From the NCBI GenBank assembly GCA_023333565.1, contig JAJKFH010000948.1, forward strand, positions 5,530,001 to 5,594,000: 64,000 bases of DNA. The letters are read 5' to 3'. Below, piece by piece: positions 23,078 through 36,600 of the stretch. The notes under the pieces are model-generated. The model was not told the origin of the DNA, made no database searches, and was given only the letters and a program-made list of their open reading frames with translations. This DNA is from Puffinus mauretanicus (Eukaryota; Chordata; Aves; Procellariiformes; Procellariidae). The translations under genes and the position numbers were made by a program. Each line of letters starts with the position of its first letter. Within the stretch, counting starts at the first letter, position 1.

Positions 23078-26000
23078 CTAGAATCTGTTATCATCCAAAT
23101 TATCTTCTACTAGGGAAGATGCTCAGAAGACTCCCATTTTGGACTGACAGTTCTATTTCCAAATTTTGTCACCTGAATGCCTCACATGAGGAAAGAGAAA
23201 AAAAGAAACAAAAGGATAACCCATCATCTTGAGAATTCATTTTAAGAAACTATATTCTCAATTCTTTTCTCATTGCATGCTTATAAAGCACTCTAAATTC
23301 ACTAATCTCAATGGAACTGTGCTAGCAAAAAAAGTGTGAGAGAAAAACCAGCCCCTGTGGATAGCTCTGGTTTTTACCTGGTTATTAGCACTTATGGACA
23401 GTCCAGTACAGAAAAAACAGTGTTACGTGCAAACAATTAATCCCTCAACACATATTGAAAAGCAGTTAAAGTGATATATAGTGCTAATTATGGAAAGAAG
23501 GTTAACTAACATTGGGAGACATATTCTAGACAACTTCCCAAATGTGTTAAATTGTTAAATTGTGGCCTTGTTAACGCACATACTTTCTGTCTTGTCTGGG
23601 ATGCTATTATTTCTATCACAGAAGAGGGAAAACAGCATTTCTTTTTTGATGGCCCAAATGCTGATCTCATTTACATCAACATAAACCCCGATAAATTCAC
23701 TGACATCAGAACATTCTTTCATAACTTGGGATGGGAACAGCTTGTTCGGAGCTCTCTCTTGCTGTTCCATTGTCATCATCTCTCATTTTTAGAAGATTCT
23801 CGTCTTCTTTTCTTTTTTCACACTGGTTCTCCCTGCTTGTAATTGTTCCTTCTTTCTGTACAAGTGCAATCATCTTTCATTTTCTGATATTCCCTCACTT
23901 GCTGGTTTTCCATCACCAGCTTCAGGTATTATTTTTGCTAGCAAAATTTTTCGTTAGCTCTTGGTGAACTCTTATTTTTCAGAAAGAATTTTCAGACCAT
24001 ACTGAAGCCTCTTTGGTGGTAACTCTCTCTTCTAAAGAATCGCAGTTCAGGGATATCCCTGAACTCAATATCCTTAGAATTTTTTTTAAATTTTGGCTAT
24101 TGCTATTTTGAAGGCCTACTTAAGGTCTATTCCTACCATCTTTTTCTATCTCCAGCTCTGCTTAAAAATAACAGAACTGCTGAGGCTTTACCACAATTTG
24201 TTATCACAAATATTTTTCATGTGAAGCCAAGATGTTCTAGTAATCTATTTAGAACAATATTCTTCCATTCATTAATAATAACTGTTTAATTTTATCTATT
24301 AACATGTAGATAACAGTACGGTACATGTGTATTCATCTTGAGAGAAAGGTAATGGAAGTATCTGCATTATATTGCTACTGAGATTTCGGTAAAATGTGTC
24401 TATAACACTGTCAGTCTGGCATATCACTGTAACGTACTATAGTTTACACTCATCAGCCTCCTTTTGATAACTCTTTACCCATGTGAATATTTTCAAACTC
24501 ATGAACAGAGTTAGTGCTATAGTGGGACTGCTTATGTTCACAGTGTATTTAAAATGGGAACTTTTGCCCAGTTTTAGTAGTAGGTGGACTTGTATGTGTA
24601 AGATATTAACATAGTTATCAGGCTTTTTCTTAATATATGTATCTCTTATTTGTGCTGAATTAATCACTTGAATGGTTATTATTTTAAATGACTAAATGGT
24701 AAAGCCATATTCTTTAGTGAACCTCAAATTCCCCTTCATGTCTCCCCCACAACTAGACTAAGTATCAGAGGTACATTCTGCATGTTTCCTGTGATTAATT
24801 GAAATATTTGGTTACTCCAGCTTGGCTGCCTAATTTATGTGATTTAATTACTTGGTATTTTTTCTTCTTTCCTTTTATGTTATTAAATGCAGTGACAGAG
24901 CTGACTGTGTGTGAAAGCAAAGAGCATTACCACTCCGGAGTTATTCATATAGTTATGGTGAAAAATATAACTAGATGGTGTCAGCAAAAAGAATTAGGTA
25001 GGCCAAAATATCTTTCTCTCATCTCTGTATAACTTCATCAAACCAAATAATAGTAACATTATAGGGGTATTTTTTTCAAAAATTACACTTTCTCAAAATT
25101 ACACTTCTAATTCCTTGGTAAGGAGTGCAATCATGTGTCCTCATTTTCAAGAAATCTCTCCCTTTCATAATAATGAGAGCAGTTGGGGTTTTGGTTGGGT
25201 TGAAAATCTCTATTTCCAGTAGCAATCGTTGTTTCTTAGCAGCATAAGTAGGAAGAGTTTCTCCCTTTAGGTCCTGAATTGGTTTATTCAACAATATGTA
25301 TTACTGGATGTTTGTTGGCTCTCCTGTAGATAGAGCAAATCAAGCCTCACTGGTAGGACAAAAAAACTTATTTCCTTCTTTTTGACTTTTGGGGGAGCTG
25401 AACAGGGCAGGTTTATAAAAAGGAATCTCTTTTTATGCATGTCATGCACTTCAGCTCTTTAGATAATCATTTCTAAATAGAAGGTGTTTTGAGATAAGGA
25501 AAATTATCGTGAAAATGTGGTGTCCTGACCTCATTCTTCCCTTTCTCTCTGTCCTCTACCACACTTCCAAGGAAAAATTGTTAAAAAAGAAAGAACAAAA
25601 GGATATTCAAGTGTTATTTTTATTTAAACAGGTTGCATTATTTAAAATTATATATATATTTAATTAGTCTTGATATTTGTTTTGCAAACAATTAAAATAA
25701 TTTCATACAAATAACATTTTCACCCCAAATAAGATATACTTTCTATTGCTTAAGAGTAACCTAGGTGATCAGTGATCAGGAGAGTATCTTGCACTCTCCT
25801 GGCAGATTTGAGTTCTTTCTGGGTCTGGTATTTGGTCTATGGATTTTGGCACAATCTTATTTCAACTGGTCTCCAGGGTTTTTATGGTATTCATGTTGCT
25901 GAAGTTATTCTAGAATGCCATGATCAAATCTGAATGCAGCTCTACATATATCACACTGTCCTATTTCTTCATGCCTCAGAATATGGATGAGAGATCAAGA

Positions 26001-27040
26001 TTATAAATGCACATTGTGCAACAGATCATATCTTTTTTAGGATAGGATTCTATCTATAATCTTTAGGAGAAAAATATATATTGAATAAGTATGAATTCTT
26101 TTTCTATATGACTAATGCAGAATGTTTCAGCTCATGTATAATTCACAGCTTATGGTTTGTTTGTTACTCTTCAATGGAAAATTCAATAAAAACTTAATTA
26201 AAAATAAAAGATGTAGTACCATAAAGCTGAAACAGAAGTGTAATCTCAGAGACTCTCGATTTTTGTAAACTTATATTTGTGTGATTTATAATTAAGGCAA
26301 GTAGTAGAAATATTAAAACTATGATTTTTTTTCTAATGAAAGATTAAGTTACCTGAAGAAAAGATACTTCATTAGCTCGACCAGTGACAACAGTGAATAT
26401 AAGGAGAAATAAGATAAGATAATACGAAAGATTTTGAAAAAGTAAAAGTGGAGCTATGTGGGAAAGAGGAAAAAAAAGAATTATTATGTAAAAAGAGCAA
26501 TTGCATAAATTATTCCCATAACGTTCCTATAAAAGCCATCAGAGTAGTATCAGTAATATGCACATTTTATGAAGCAGGTGCTACTGAAATGATACTATAA
26601 ATTGAACAGAAAGAGTCAAATCATTTGCCAAGTGATTAAAGTATTGCAATTTATTATAGTTTTAATGTAATATTTTTGTGGGATATGAATAAGTTTTACA
26701 ACATGTAATATAGCAATTTCACTCCTTGCGATCAATACCAACTTAACTGTAATAGCCTGTTCTAAGATTTATCATCATATTTTGCATCTCATACATAGAT
26801 AAAGGTAGTTATGAGAAGAAAAATTGAATTGACTTGTTTTAAAAAATTTTAAGAGACTCTATTGAGGAAAGAATGTTGTTCTAATATGCTTTATATTTCC
26901 CGATACGGTTTACCTTTAGTGTTTCCTCTCTTGTTCCGCTGAAGTTAATAGGAAAATTAAAACTAACTTCAATGGAATACTTTATGAATTTATACCCTAA
27001 GGTCTGATTTGTAACATTTTGAGCCCTTAATACTACAAAT
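23078..27040. other. AT-rich non-coding DNA, nothing recognised
   Basis: Frames of 74-96 codons at 23552-23842 overlap on both strands and have AT-driven composition. A short alternating AT run lies near 25648-25662. If the candidate exon at 22888-23077 is real, this would be intron upstream of it. Confidence 0.55.
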
Positions 27041-27075
27041 ATGGATGGATAGATAGATAGATAGAGATAGAGATA
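27041..27075. repeat. (GATA)n tetranucleotide microsatellite
   Basis: GGAT/AGAT/GATA units, about eight in all, ending in AGAGAT variants. Ordinary tetranucleotide repeat and a plausible length-variable marker. Confidence 0.9.
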
Positions 27076-30000
27076 AAAAAATTTCAAATGGCCCTGCTAC
27101 ATTAACTTTCATTCTAGAATCCAAAGTTTTTCTGGTATTCCACATTTTGATTCAACCTTATCTCTTACATTCATTGTAAACACTGCAAACACACCACTTG
27201 AAACAAAAGTATAGCCTTGAAAAGAACTAAACACATCTGTCGAAGGTATAACTGCTTTATTATCATTAGTGTCAGTATAATTTGAAGATGTTGAATATCT
27301 CACACAATCAAGCTATAATGTGGGATTGAATTGCCACCTTTACTTCTTATGATTAATATTATACTCCAGAGAAAATTTTGTTGATTGATATCAACCAATT
27401 TAATTATAAAATGAGGGTGACATCTCATAGTAATCAATTCTCAACAAGAAACTTTCAGAAGGATGGCCGATAGAGCAAGATCATTGTGCGATGCTTTGTT
27501 CCATCTTTTTTTTTGGTAATATCACATTTTAAAATCCAACTGTGTTTTTATTAAAGAACCCGGCTGCCATACATGTTATACTAAATTAAAGTTCATACTA
27601 CCCGAGCACCCTTTTTGTCTCACAGAAAAAGCAATCCTGAACAATGATGATGACTCTTACGTGATGACAGTTTTTCAGTGAAGTTCAAAAAGGAGCTTTT
27701 TTCAACATGATCAACCGGATGATCTTTTACATCTATTTTTAAATAATCTTTCTTTTCCCTCTCTAATGAACACATTGTATCTATGCAAATATACAAACCA
27801 CAGAACAAATTATCTCCATCAAATCTCTTTAGGTGGACTACCTGTTCTCCAAAACAACTAATAAAGCTGCTGCTAGGGTTTTTTTCTTAGGTACCAGCAA
27901 ATATCTTCAAAAAGCTGAGTGTCAACTTCTAAGAATAGGCTAAGGTTGTGTCAATTTACATATATATCTCTTCCCCTGCTGCTCAAAAACATACTCAGAA
28001 GTGAATTTGTCTCGAGACTATGAAAGGTATTAACAGCATCAACACATCCACACATAATTTAAGAGGCTAGCCTGTCTCCCCTCCTGGTATAGCCAGTGGA
28101 GACAGATAAATCCTTCAGGGGTCGTTCAGAGTATGCACTCAAAGAAGTATTCACTGTATTCAAACCTGGTATCTGCATCAGCCATCTAATTGCCTAGACT
28201 CCCTCTGCAGTCATTGAAAAGGAATAAGCACATAAACAAGATATATCAAGCATCCTCACGTCAAGTTGCTGCTCCCAATCGCTCACTCTCTCTTTCACTG
28301 GCATATTATGAAGAATGTCCTCCTATAATTGAGGCATAAACTTCTGCAGAAGAATCTTTCCCCACTTTGTTAACTTCTTAGTCAATTTTTCTCAGCAGCC
28401 TGGACCTAGATATATTCCACCCGTCTATCACAAAGTTGCCATACTATCCTTTTATAATGGAAATATACCTATTTTGGAAAAGTTGTTTTGTTTTTGAAAA
28501 TAAACAGAGCTTTCAGATTCTATAGAGCTTAAATATACATTTGAATACAACCCTGAATATGAACTTTGGAACTGAGCATACAAAGTCAGATTTTAGCAAT
28601 AGGAGATTGAGTAGTAAATAGTACAGTGCTCTTCCAGTATGCTGTCTTCTTGTATGTGATATTTTAAGGGTTTTTAAGGCTGTTTCGCTCAAGAAAAGAT
28701 AAAAAAATACTGATTAGCTTCACATTACCAAACCTATAAATAGATTTTTTTTCTTTAAAGAAAACATTGCTATTCTAGCAAATGGAACTCAGAAAATGCA
28801 CTAAGCATAATATACAGAAGATACCACTTGGCTGTTATGTTGAAGTTTTCAAAACAGAATTCAAAGTGCTTTGTAGGAAAGGGAAGTCTCAAGTCTCGTT
28901 ACTCATACAGAGTGCAGAAATTGAGGTATACAGACATAAGGTGACAACCTCTGAGAAAAAGTAAGCGTAAATGATGCTGCAAACGTTATCTCAATTCCCT
29001 GTACAATGAATTGATGTCTACTTCTTTCCTTGATTTGTATTGCCTTCTTGGTAACAAACATATATATAAAGCATGCATATAAACCTTACACTATGTTTCC
29101 CCCTTTGCCAGTGCTTGTCTTCTCTGACTTTATTACTTCTTTGTTTCTGTTAATAAGGCACAGTTAGTATAGCTGACAGGATAAATCACCAGAACAGCTC
29201 AAGACCTCCATGAAGTTTTGTAGAACCTAACTCAAAGTCATAGCATCTGAAAAGAAAGAAAGCAAGGAAAAAAGAAAGAGGAAGAGAAGGGGGGAGGCAC
29301 AGAGAGAGAGAGAAAGCCCACAGATCCTGAATTTGATGATGTTTTTTCCATTTCCAATTTCCACACCTTGAACCAACCTCTAGTCAAATATAATCTGATA
29401 TTCCTGTTTATCGCTACAGGTTATATCTAATGAAATCTTTAAATTTTGTAGCTATTTAGGGATTCTAAGTGCCTCAGTCCTTGAGAAAATAATTTGAAAA
29501 TCCATTAAGGAAAATGGACTTTAAAAAGCACTACACTGGTTGAATTTTTGACTTCTGTTTATTGTTTAGACTTTTTCTCATTAGATTTAAGATCAGTTAG
29601 ATAGTGGTATCTTTTAAAGTTACTCATACAGTGGCACGTCACTAACATATATCGATTACTTGCATTTTTATTCTGTATTTAAACTATACTAATCATTTTA
29701 CATTGCATAGGTGCCTGAGAGGTACACAGAGTAAATGATCAGAATAACATATTTGTAATATATTCAAATATAAGCACTTGCAATAAGGCAATTTCCAATA
29801 TCATAATAATTAGCAACCTTAGTGGTTTCCTTGCTTTGCCACAAAGATTTACAAAAGAGACAATACAGAACAGATGTATATACAAAAATACATATTCCAA
29901 CTAAGTACGTATTCTGAATTGTACATTTGCTTGTAAAATCTGCCATTTGGCATCTACAATTGTACAGTGTTTCTCTGTTTAAATCCTTAGGTATTCTTCC

Positions 30001-32181
30001 TGTTTAATTAGATGATTCCTATAGCTAAATTGCTCATCAGAAGTTGTTATTCACATTACACTCACTTTAGTTCTCAACACCTTATGAGGGTTAAAAAGTA
30101 TATCGCCTTGACCAAACCACCTCAGCTTCATGGCAGGGGTGAGAAACATTAAGTGAATTCAAAGCTTATGGGACTGGGAAAAGGCTCCCCACTCTATATC
30201 CCTGCTCTCTTTCTTGGGAGGAAGCACTCTCATGTCAGGAAAAAACAGTATTCTGCAGAGTTTGAAGTTGTAGCCACTCCAGTCAAAAAGCACAGAGAAA
30301 CCTCAAATTTTTTACTATAATAATGAGAGAGGAAGATTCTTTCAGTCTTGATACTTATACTGAAGAAAGGCTTATAGCTTAATAAGCATATATATTAAAT
30401 TGTCCTTGCAATACTTCTTGAAAGAAAACTGGCCTTTGATTTGTGGAGTCACAGATCCAGTGAGGCCAGTCATAAAAATTGAAAGTTCTCCCATGGGAAT
30501 ACGTACAAGAAGAAAGCTCCTGTGGAACACTCCCATTGGGAAAGTTTGGTTAGCTTGTTTGGGTTTTTTTCCAGTGAGAAAATGTGAAATACTGGGAAAG
30601 ACAGGGTGAAGGAGAACATTGTTTTTCTCTCTTAGTCATTCTTGATATTTTTTTTTTCTACTTACCTAACTGCAAAACTATTACAGAAGTTTTTTTCTGT
30701 ATTTTATTACAAGTTTTCATCTACAATCAAACCATTATTTTTTATTTTCTTTAACTTCAGGGGGCAACAAATTAAAAACAGAGGACCTATTCCTTATTCC
30801 AGAGGACATATTCCATTCTTTTTCTGCAGAAGAAATAATTTTGTCAGGAAAAAAAACATGCTTTCACTGCACCCTTTCCATCTACTTAAAAGTTTGCTTA
30901 AAAAATCCTGAAATCTAGAAAAAGTTATGTACTTTGTGAGAGAAACTATCATATTACATAGGCATGAAAAACACCTAATAGAGTACATCTAGATTTTACC
31001 ACGTGACTTTGATTTCTTATTGGCATGAGCAGAATGAAAATAATCCATGTGTTTACTTTAGTCAGTGCTGTTATACGACTCTCTGTCTAAACTTTCCATT
31101 TAGGAGGATGGCCACATGGGTGTAGGAGGCTATGAATTGTGAACAGTGTCTTACCAGCCTTATTCTAGTTATTGAAAAAAAGCTTCAATAGCCTGCATTT
31201 AAATGGTCACAAAAGCAGCACACTCATAATCTATGGATTTTACTGTCCAGACGGGATTATTACAATTCTGTATTTATAAGTCTCTCTGAGAATGCTGGCC
31301 ATAAATTGCAACTCACTTGGAATGCAACAGCTTAGGTACTTGCTCAGATAAAAAAAAGGACTCATATTTTTTCAACCTAGCTGCATTGCACTGGCTTCCT
31401 ATTTGACAGCATATTGATTTTTATTTCTTATTAACTGTCTATTATTGTTTATTAGGTAATGTTCCATCATACCCATCTTGGCTTATAAATACTGGCTCTC
31501 CTGCCTATTCATTATGATCCACTTTAGGCTATCAGCTGTTGGCAATAGAATATTAGCATTTTATGGATTAAAATGCTAAAATTATTGATGGCAATAACAA
31601 GTCCCAGTTGTACCAGTTTCAAAAAGCAAAGAGAAAAGCCCAGGACTCACTTTGTGGTTATGCATTAAGACAGTCTATTCTAGGCAGTATTCTAGACCAT
31701 ATATTTGTTAAACATTCAGTAGTTTGTGTAGTCTTATTCCAGTAAATACAGAAAACTTGGGGAAATATGCTTCTTATCAAGCATTTCTATTTCCTTTTAA
31801 ATTTTGTCTACTGAGGTTACTGGAGGCCTGTATTGTCCCTTTTTTCCCAGCACTACACCATACAAGCGTAGAAATCACTGTGTGACAACCCAACCATAAG
31901 AGTACAGATGATATGTCAGTTAATAATTAGAGTTATAGTGCTATTTATTCATCTGGCATTCTACTTCTAGTTATAATATGAGCTGGTATTAACCTTTGAG
32001 TTAGCAAATTGTTCGGCCAGTGATGTTTTATTGGATGTCTGATATAGTTTACAACAAAGTAGTTAACTTAGGCACTTTGTTGGGAGGTGAAAGGAAAGCA
32101 CCTGGTTAGACCTTTAGCCTTAACCTTGTACATGAAAAAATAACACATTATAAAACACAATTTACTAGTACATGGGTTCCT
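27076..32181. other. AT-rich non-coding DNA, nothing recognised
   Basis: No LINE, LTR or gene seen. Short frames (for example 28782-28964 plus, 60 codons; 30400-30911 plus) have no motif. The purine tract at 29250-29316 is listed separately. Confidence 0.55.
29250..29316. repeat. GA/AAAG-rich purine tract
   Basis: Nearly all purine on the plus strand: AAAG and AAGG units, a G run, then (GA)n. It is comparable in length and make-up to the purine tract at 18464-18530. Confidence 0.75.
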
Positions 32182-32243
32182 AGCAATTCTATGCTAGAAT
32201 TGCTCTCAGTGTCATTAAAGATTTGTGTGACTGTCACACTGAG
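32182..32243. other. Cluster of three perfect inverted repeats in 62 bp
   Basis: AGCAATTCTA (32182-32191) and TAGAATTGCT (32195-32204) form a perfect 10-bp stem with a 3-nt loop. Directly next to it CTCAGTGT (32205-32212) pairs with ACACTGAG (32236-32243), and inside that second arm pair lies a 7-bp perfect stem, GTGTGAC (32225-32231) with GTCACAC (32233-32239), around one T. The second and third are mutually exclusive in part. Could be remains of a small inverted-repeat transposon, a structured RNA, or chance. No RNA family is recognised. Confidence 0.5.
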
Positions 32244-33179
32244 AAAAGTTTTCTAGTCTCTTACTACATATTCTGGAACTGTATGCAATATATTTACAGG
32301 GAATCAGAATTTGTCAGGTAAAATGTTGACCATGCTGCTGAAGTTGGACAGTCTCTTGTCTTTCAATATTTTTGTGGATAGCTATCCTCACTGTTTAAAT
32401 ATTTGCTGGGTCTTTTAAGTTTATCTTATAGCAATTAAATACATTATAATTATTCTACCTTCATCTTTTTCTGGAGAGTGAGAGCTTATTTCCAGAACAA
32501 AACTAAGGGAGTGCTTCATGCCTAGGTTTTAGAGAGTGAAAATTCAATTTTATAAGGCTGTTTTAATGTCTACCAACATCTTTCATGTAAAATTCTCAGA
32601 AAGTTTAAGAAAGATATGCATTAATTAACCTCCACAATGCAAAGAGAACATGAAGGGACTAGTGAGGGGAAAGATCCATACACTGTGTATAAAGCAGCAT
32701 AGCTTTTCCGAATCACTCAATGATTCACACTAGCTGAGGAGATAGACTACAGAAATGCAGTGAGTTGCTCATTGGATGGTAAGGACAGAGACAGAAGATG
32801 AGTTTTATTCTTCTGTTATTGAGCATGTAACCACAAGGTTTCTTTTTTCCTGCAACAATTCATTTTTGCTGCAGCTATATAAATTCCAACTCAAGCATGA
32901 ACCAAAGTTGTACTCCACTGGCCAGTCTATAAAGGCTGTATGCTAAAATGACAGCTACATAATTTGCCAGCTCCTGCTGTGACTACTGAACATGAGAAAC
33001 ACCAGCTAGTACCATCCATGTGTTGATAGCCCTCCAAATTCTTCCCTTATTTTAATCCATGTCTCAGAAAAGACAAATGCAGATTTTTCCATTATTCACA
33101 GAGAAAAAGTTTTGTAGATTGGCCTGTTTTAGCCTAAAGAAGTCCTAATGCCCACACAAGAATTATAGACCTAAGGTGG
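32244..33179. other. AT-rich non-coding DNA, nothing recognised
   Basis: No motif, repeat or open frame worth calling. Confidence 0.55.
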
Positions 33180-33610
33180 CCGCGGTTGTTGTTTTGTACT
33201 CCGGGAATGGTCTCTGGACGCACCGTTCTGGTGCCAGCTGCACTGATGCAAGAGACTCTCCAGCTACTCTTCAGCACTACAGGGTACCAGCACTGCTGAT
33301 CTTCTGGCAGAGCAGTTCACTCACGTGCTAATTTTGCTGGAGACAAAGCCATTCTGGTTCAGTTAAATGAAAACAGCAGAACGTGCCACTCTCTGTGAGA
33401 TGAATTAGGTCATATTCACGCAGCCTCTCTACCAGCTATCAGGACCTTTCAGCAGGAACAGACCCAAGAAGGACCAGTGGGCATTAACCGCTGCCACAAC
33501 TCAGAAAAGCCCTTTGTCTACAACCCAATTTAAGAGCAGCATCTCTAGCGCAGATAATCGGAATTGCAGTGGAAATGTGTTTTAGACTTTGATAGGCTCT
33601 GGCTGACCTC
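33180..33610. other. GC-raised unique-looking patch, identity unknown
   Basis: Starts abruptly with GGTGGCCGCGG near 33175 and keeps a moderate GC content with several CpG (33182, 33202, 33219, 33419, 33489, 33550, 33560) for about 400 bp, then ends in a T-rich run near 33640-33655. No long open frame and no repeat family recognised. Composition of this sort fits an old repeat, an untranslated exon or a conserved regulatory element. Confidence 0.3.
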
Positions 33611-36600
33611 TGTTTTCATGAGACCAAGCAACTTTTGTCTTTTTTTTTTTTTTTCCTCTGGAACTATTAATTAATATATCTTATTTATTATTTAGAGATT
33701 TAAGCTATACCAATACACTATGCCTTTCTTTCAAAGCCAGTGTTACCATACAGACTTGAACTGCAAAAAGCCAACCCAGCCCAGACAACGGATTCAGTTA
33801 CTTTGCTTCCCTTTGCTACATTGACAAGGTCATAACCTCTGTTTCTGATTCCCTAAGTGCTTAGTTCTCCCAAATATTTGATAGTTAATCATAAACAGTT
33901 GAATATCTTTTTTGGATTATTATCATACAGGGTGGGAATCACATTCCATATATTTGAGTTATTTACTTGCTTCATTGTGACTGATCTGAATGAACTTTTG
34001 TATATGCTATTTTAAAACTAGCGTATGGTTTCTGTGAGAACATGGGTACTAATAAAACTCCACTGCTGAAAAATTGTCCTAAACAAAATACAAAGGAAGA
34101 TATGTGCATATTCACAATAAATTTATTACAAATGAGACCAAAAATATGCAGAAAGTACTTTGTATTATTTATACTATTCTACATCTCTCTCACTGGTGGA
34201 AAAGCAGCAAACCTCCATTTTTCTGTATCTGATTTACATTGGTTTTATACTTACTCTCTTACACCTTGGGAGAGACACAATTGGACCTGAAAAATAAAGA
34301 GAGGTACTTTTAAGATCCAGACAGTTGTAGCATGTAAATGCCTGATGACATTATGTCTTAGGAAAAAAATTTTTGACATATGGAAATAGCAACACTGAAG
34401 CTAGGTGATACAACATAGCACACCTGAAACTCAGTAGAAAGACAGGTTTCTCATAAAATAAAGTGGCATCTCTCTAGAGATTAAACGCTCCCTTTTGTGG
34501 AAAATAAGATTAAGAACTGTGTAAGGAAAAAAGAAAAGAAAATGGAAACATTTCAAAGTAGCATCTGCTATAATAACCTAATTTCTTGGCATCCCTTAAA
34601 GTGCAGATATACTGGTACCTAATATACTTTATAACTTGCACACAACAGAGCACGGCTTGTTACGTCTTTACTGTGGCATTCTCTCATCTGCTTGGAAACT
34701 GTTGCTTTGTACTTCCATACAACGAGAAACTAAGGCCTTTAGAGTACGCACGCTATCCATTTGGTATTCCTGGAAAAATGAAAGATAATTTTAGACTATA
34801 GAAATTTTATTAATATGTTTTCTGTAACAAGCTGATTGCTCTCCTTCTTCCTCTTTCATAAAGAGAAATAAAAAACATCTAGAAAGCTTTAAATTAACTG
34901 CAGATCTAAACTAAAATGTGGATACAAACACGGTTTTGTTCTTATGGGAAAGTCTTTTAGAGTTTCTTAGAAAGCTGGTATGCTGGAATTAGTTTCTGTA
35001 GGAAAGTGACTTCAGGTCCCACCTTTGCTGTATTCTAAGCACTGTGCACAGCAGCTTGGTCACGGAAGATGGATAATGTCCCCTCTTAAAGTGCTTATCA
35101 ATAGATGTGTATCTAATTATCCTTACCTTAACACTTGAAAGGGAACAGACTGTTGTATTATTTTCCTACTGAGTATAACTACTCATGTGTTGCAGAATTA
35201 TAGTAATTTGGCTTCACTGGGATTGTACGTAAATCTAAACTCTTTGTAAATGCATGCACAAACACACATATAAAAAATGTTAAAGGGCAATGCCATCCTG
35301 TACGTTATTTTCTTTGGTTTTCCCTTTCATTTCCAAAACACTCAATGTAGCAAAAAACATTTTATAGGCACTGTCCCTGATTTTTCCAGTAACAGTTTTG
35401 AGATACTGAAAAATACAATAATTCATTTTAAATTTTACTCCATTTAACTGAAAGAACACCTCAATATGTTAAATATTAATTCCTTATTTTCATAATAAAT
35501 CATCCTGGATATTTGACAATTTCAGTCAATTTGACAGGTGTCACAACATTTCTGAAGAACTTAGCAATTTTGCAAACTAATTTTAAATACGCCTTTGTTA
35601 AAGGTGATAGCTGAGGCCTCTAAACCCATAAACCCAGGCATAAAGCTGTATCCATTTTACCTTTTTTCATCACAAAGATTTCATCAAATCCAACTACTTG
35701 CAATACCTGAAACAAAATGATTCTATCAAATCAGAAGCAGGTTTTTGGTTTTTTTTTAAATGTAAAACAGCACTTTCTTTTTGATCTAAGTGACTTACTG
35801 ATGTTTCAAAGACTTACAAGCCAGAAAATATCATGGAGAAATCTGCAGCGTCTCTGCCTTTGAAGTATGTGTGAGACTTGTTTTTAGCAATGAAAACCTG
35901 TGGTTCAGGGGAAAAAAGTTTCTAATAGTGCACACAGTCTATTAGATTTTTAATACTCTTCTGAACTACTCTTGTGAACCTTTTGAGGTTTGCCCATCTC
36001 TAGTAACTATTTTCATTCTTTAGCTTTCATTCTTCAGTCTAGCTAATTTTTCAGTTGTAAATTATTTCAATTAAAGTATTAATTTTAGTTTCCTTGAAGG
36101 TTAAGAACAGATTAATGTTGTGAGCTAAGGATGGATATGAATGTGAAAGTAGGACAGTAAAAGGATTTGGATGAGGTAAAAGTGCCATACCACCTGCATT
36201 GTCTAAGAAATATTTTTAAGCAAATGCCTAGCAGGTAATTAACAAGAAAGCATTTATTTGACTAATTCAGACCATTCTTCTACCTACAAAAGGCTCATGG
36301 GTGGCTCTTGATTTCCAGTAATGTATTGATTCTGTGAATGCGTTCTGGAAGTAACTTTCAGAATAGGTTTGTTCCGGGTTTATTACAAGCATGTGAATTA
36401 AAAGCAGACTACTGCATTGTGAGATAAGTCACGAGATACTGTTTTTGACTTCCGATGAATGAAATCCAGAAATTCCCCTTGAAATCCTTTTTGCGCCTCA
36501 CACACATACATGTATACAGTTAAAATGTATCAGTGGAATAATTCTTGAGAGAAACATGATAGGGGAATAAATGGTCTCTGAATGAAAATATTTAAAAATT

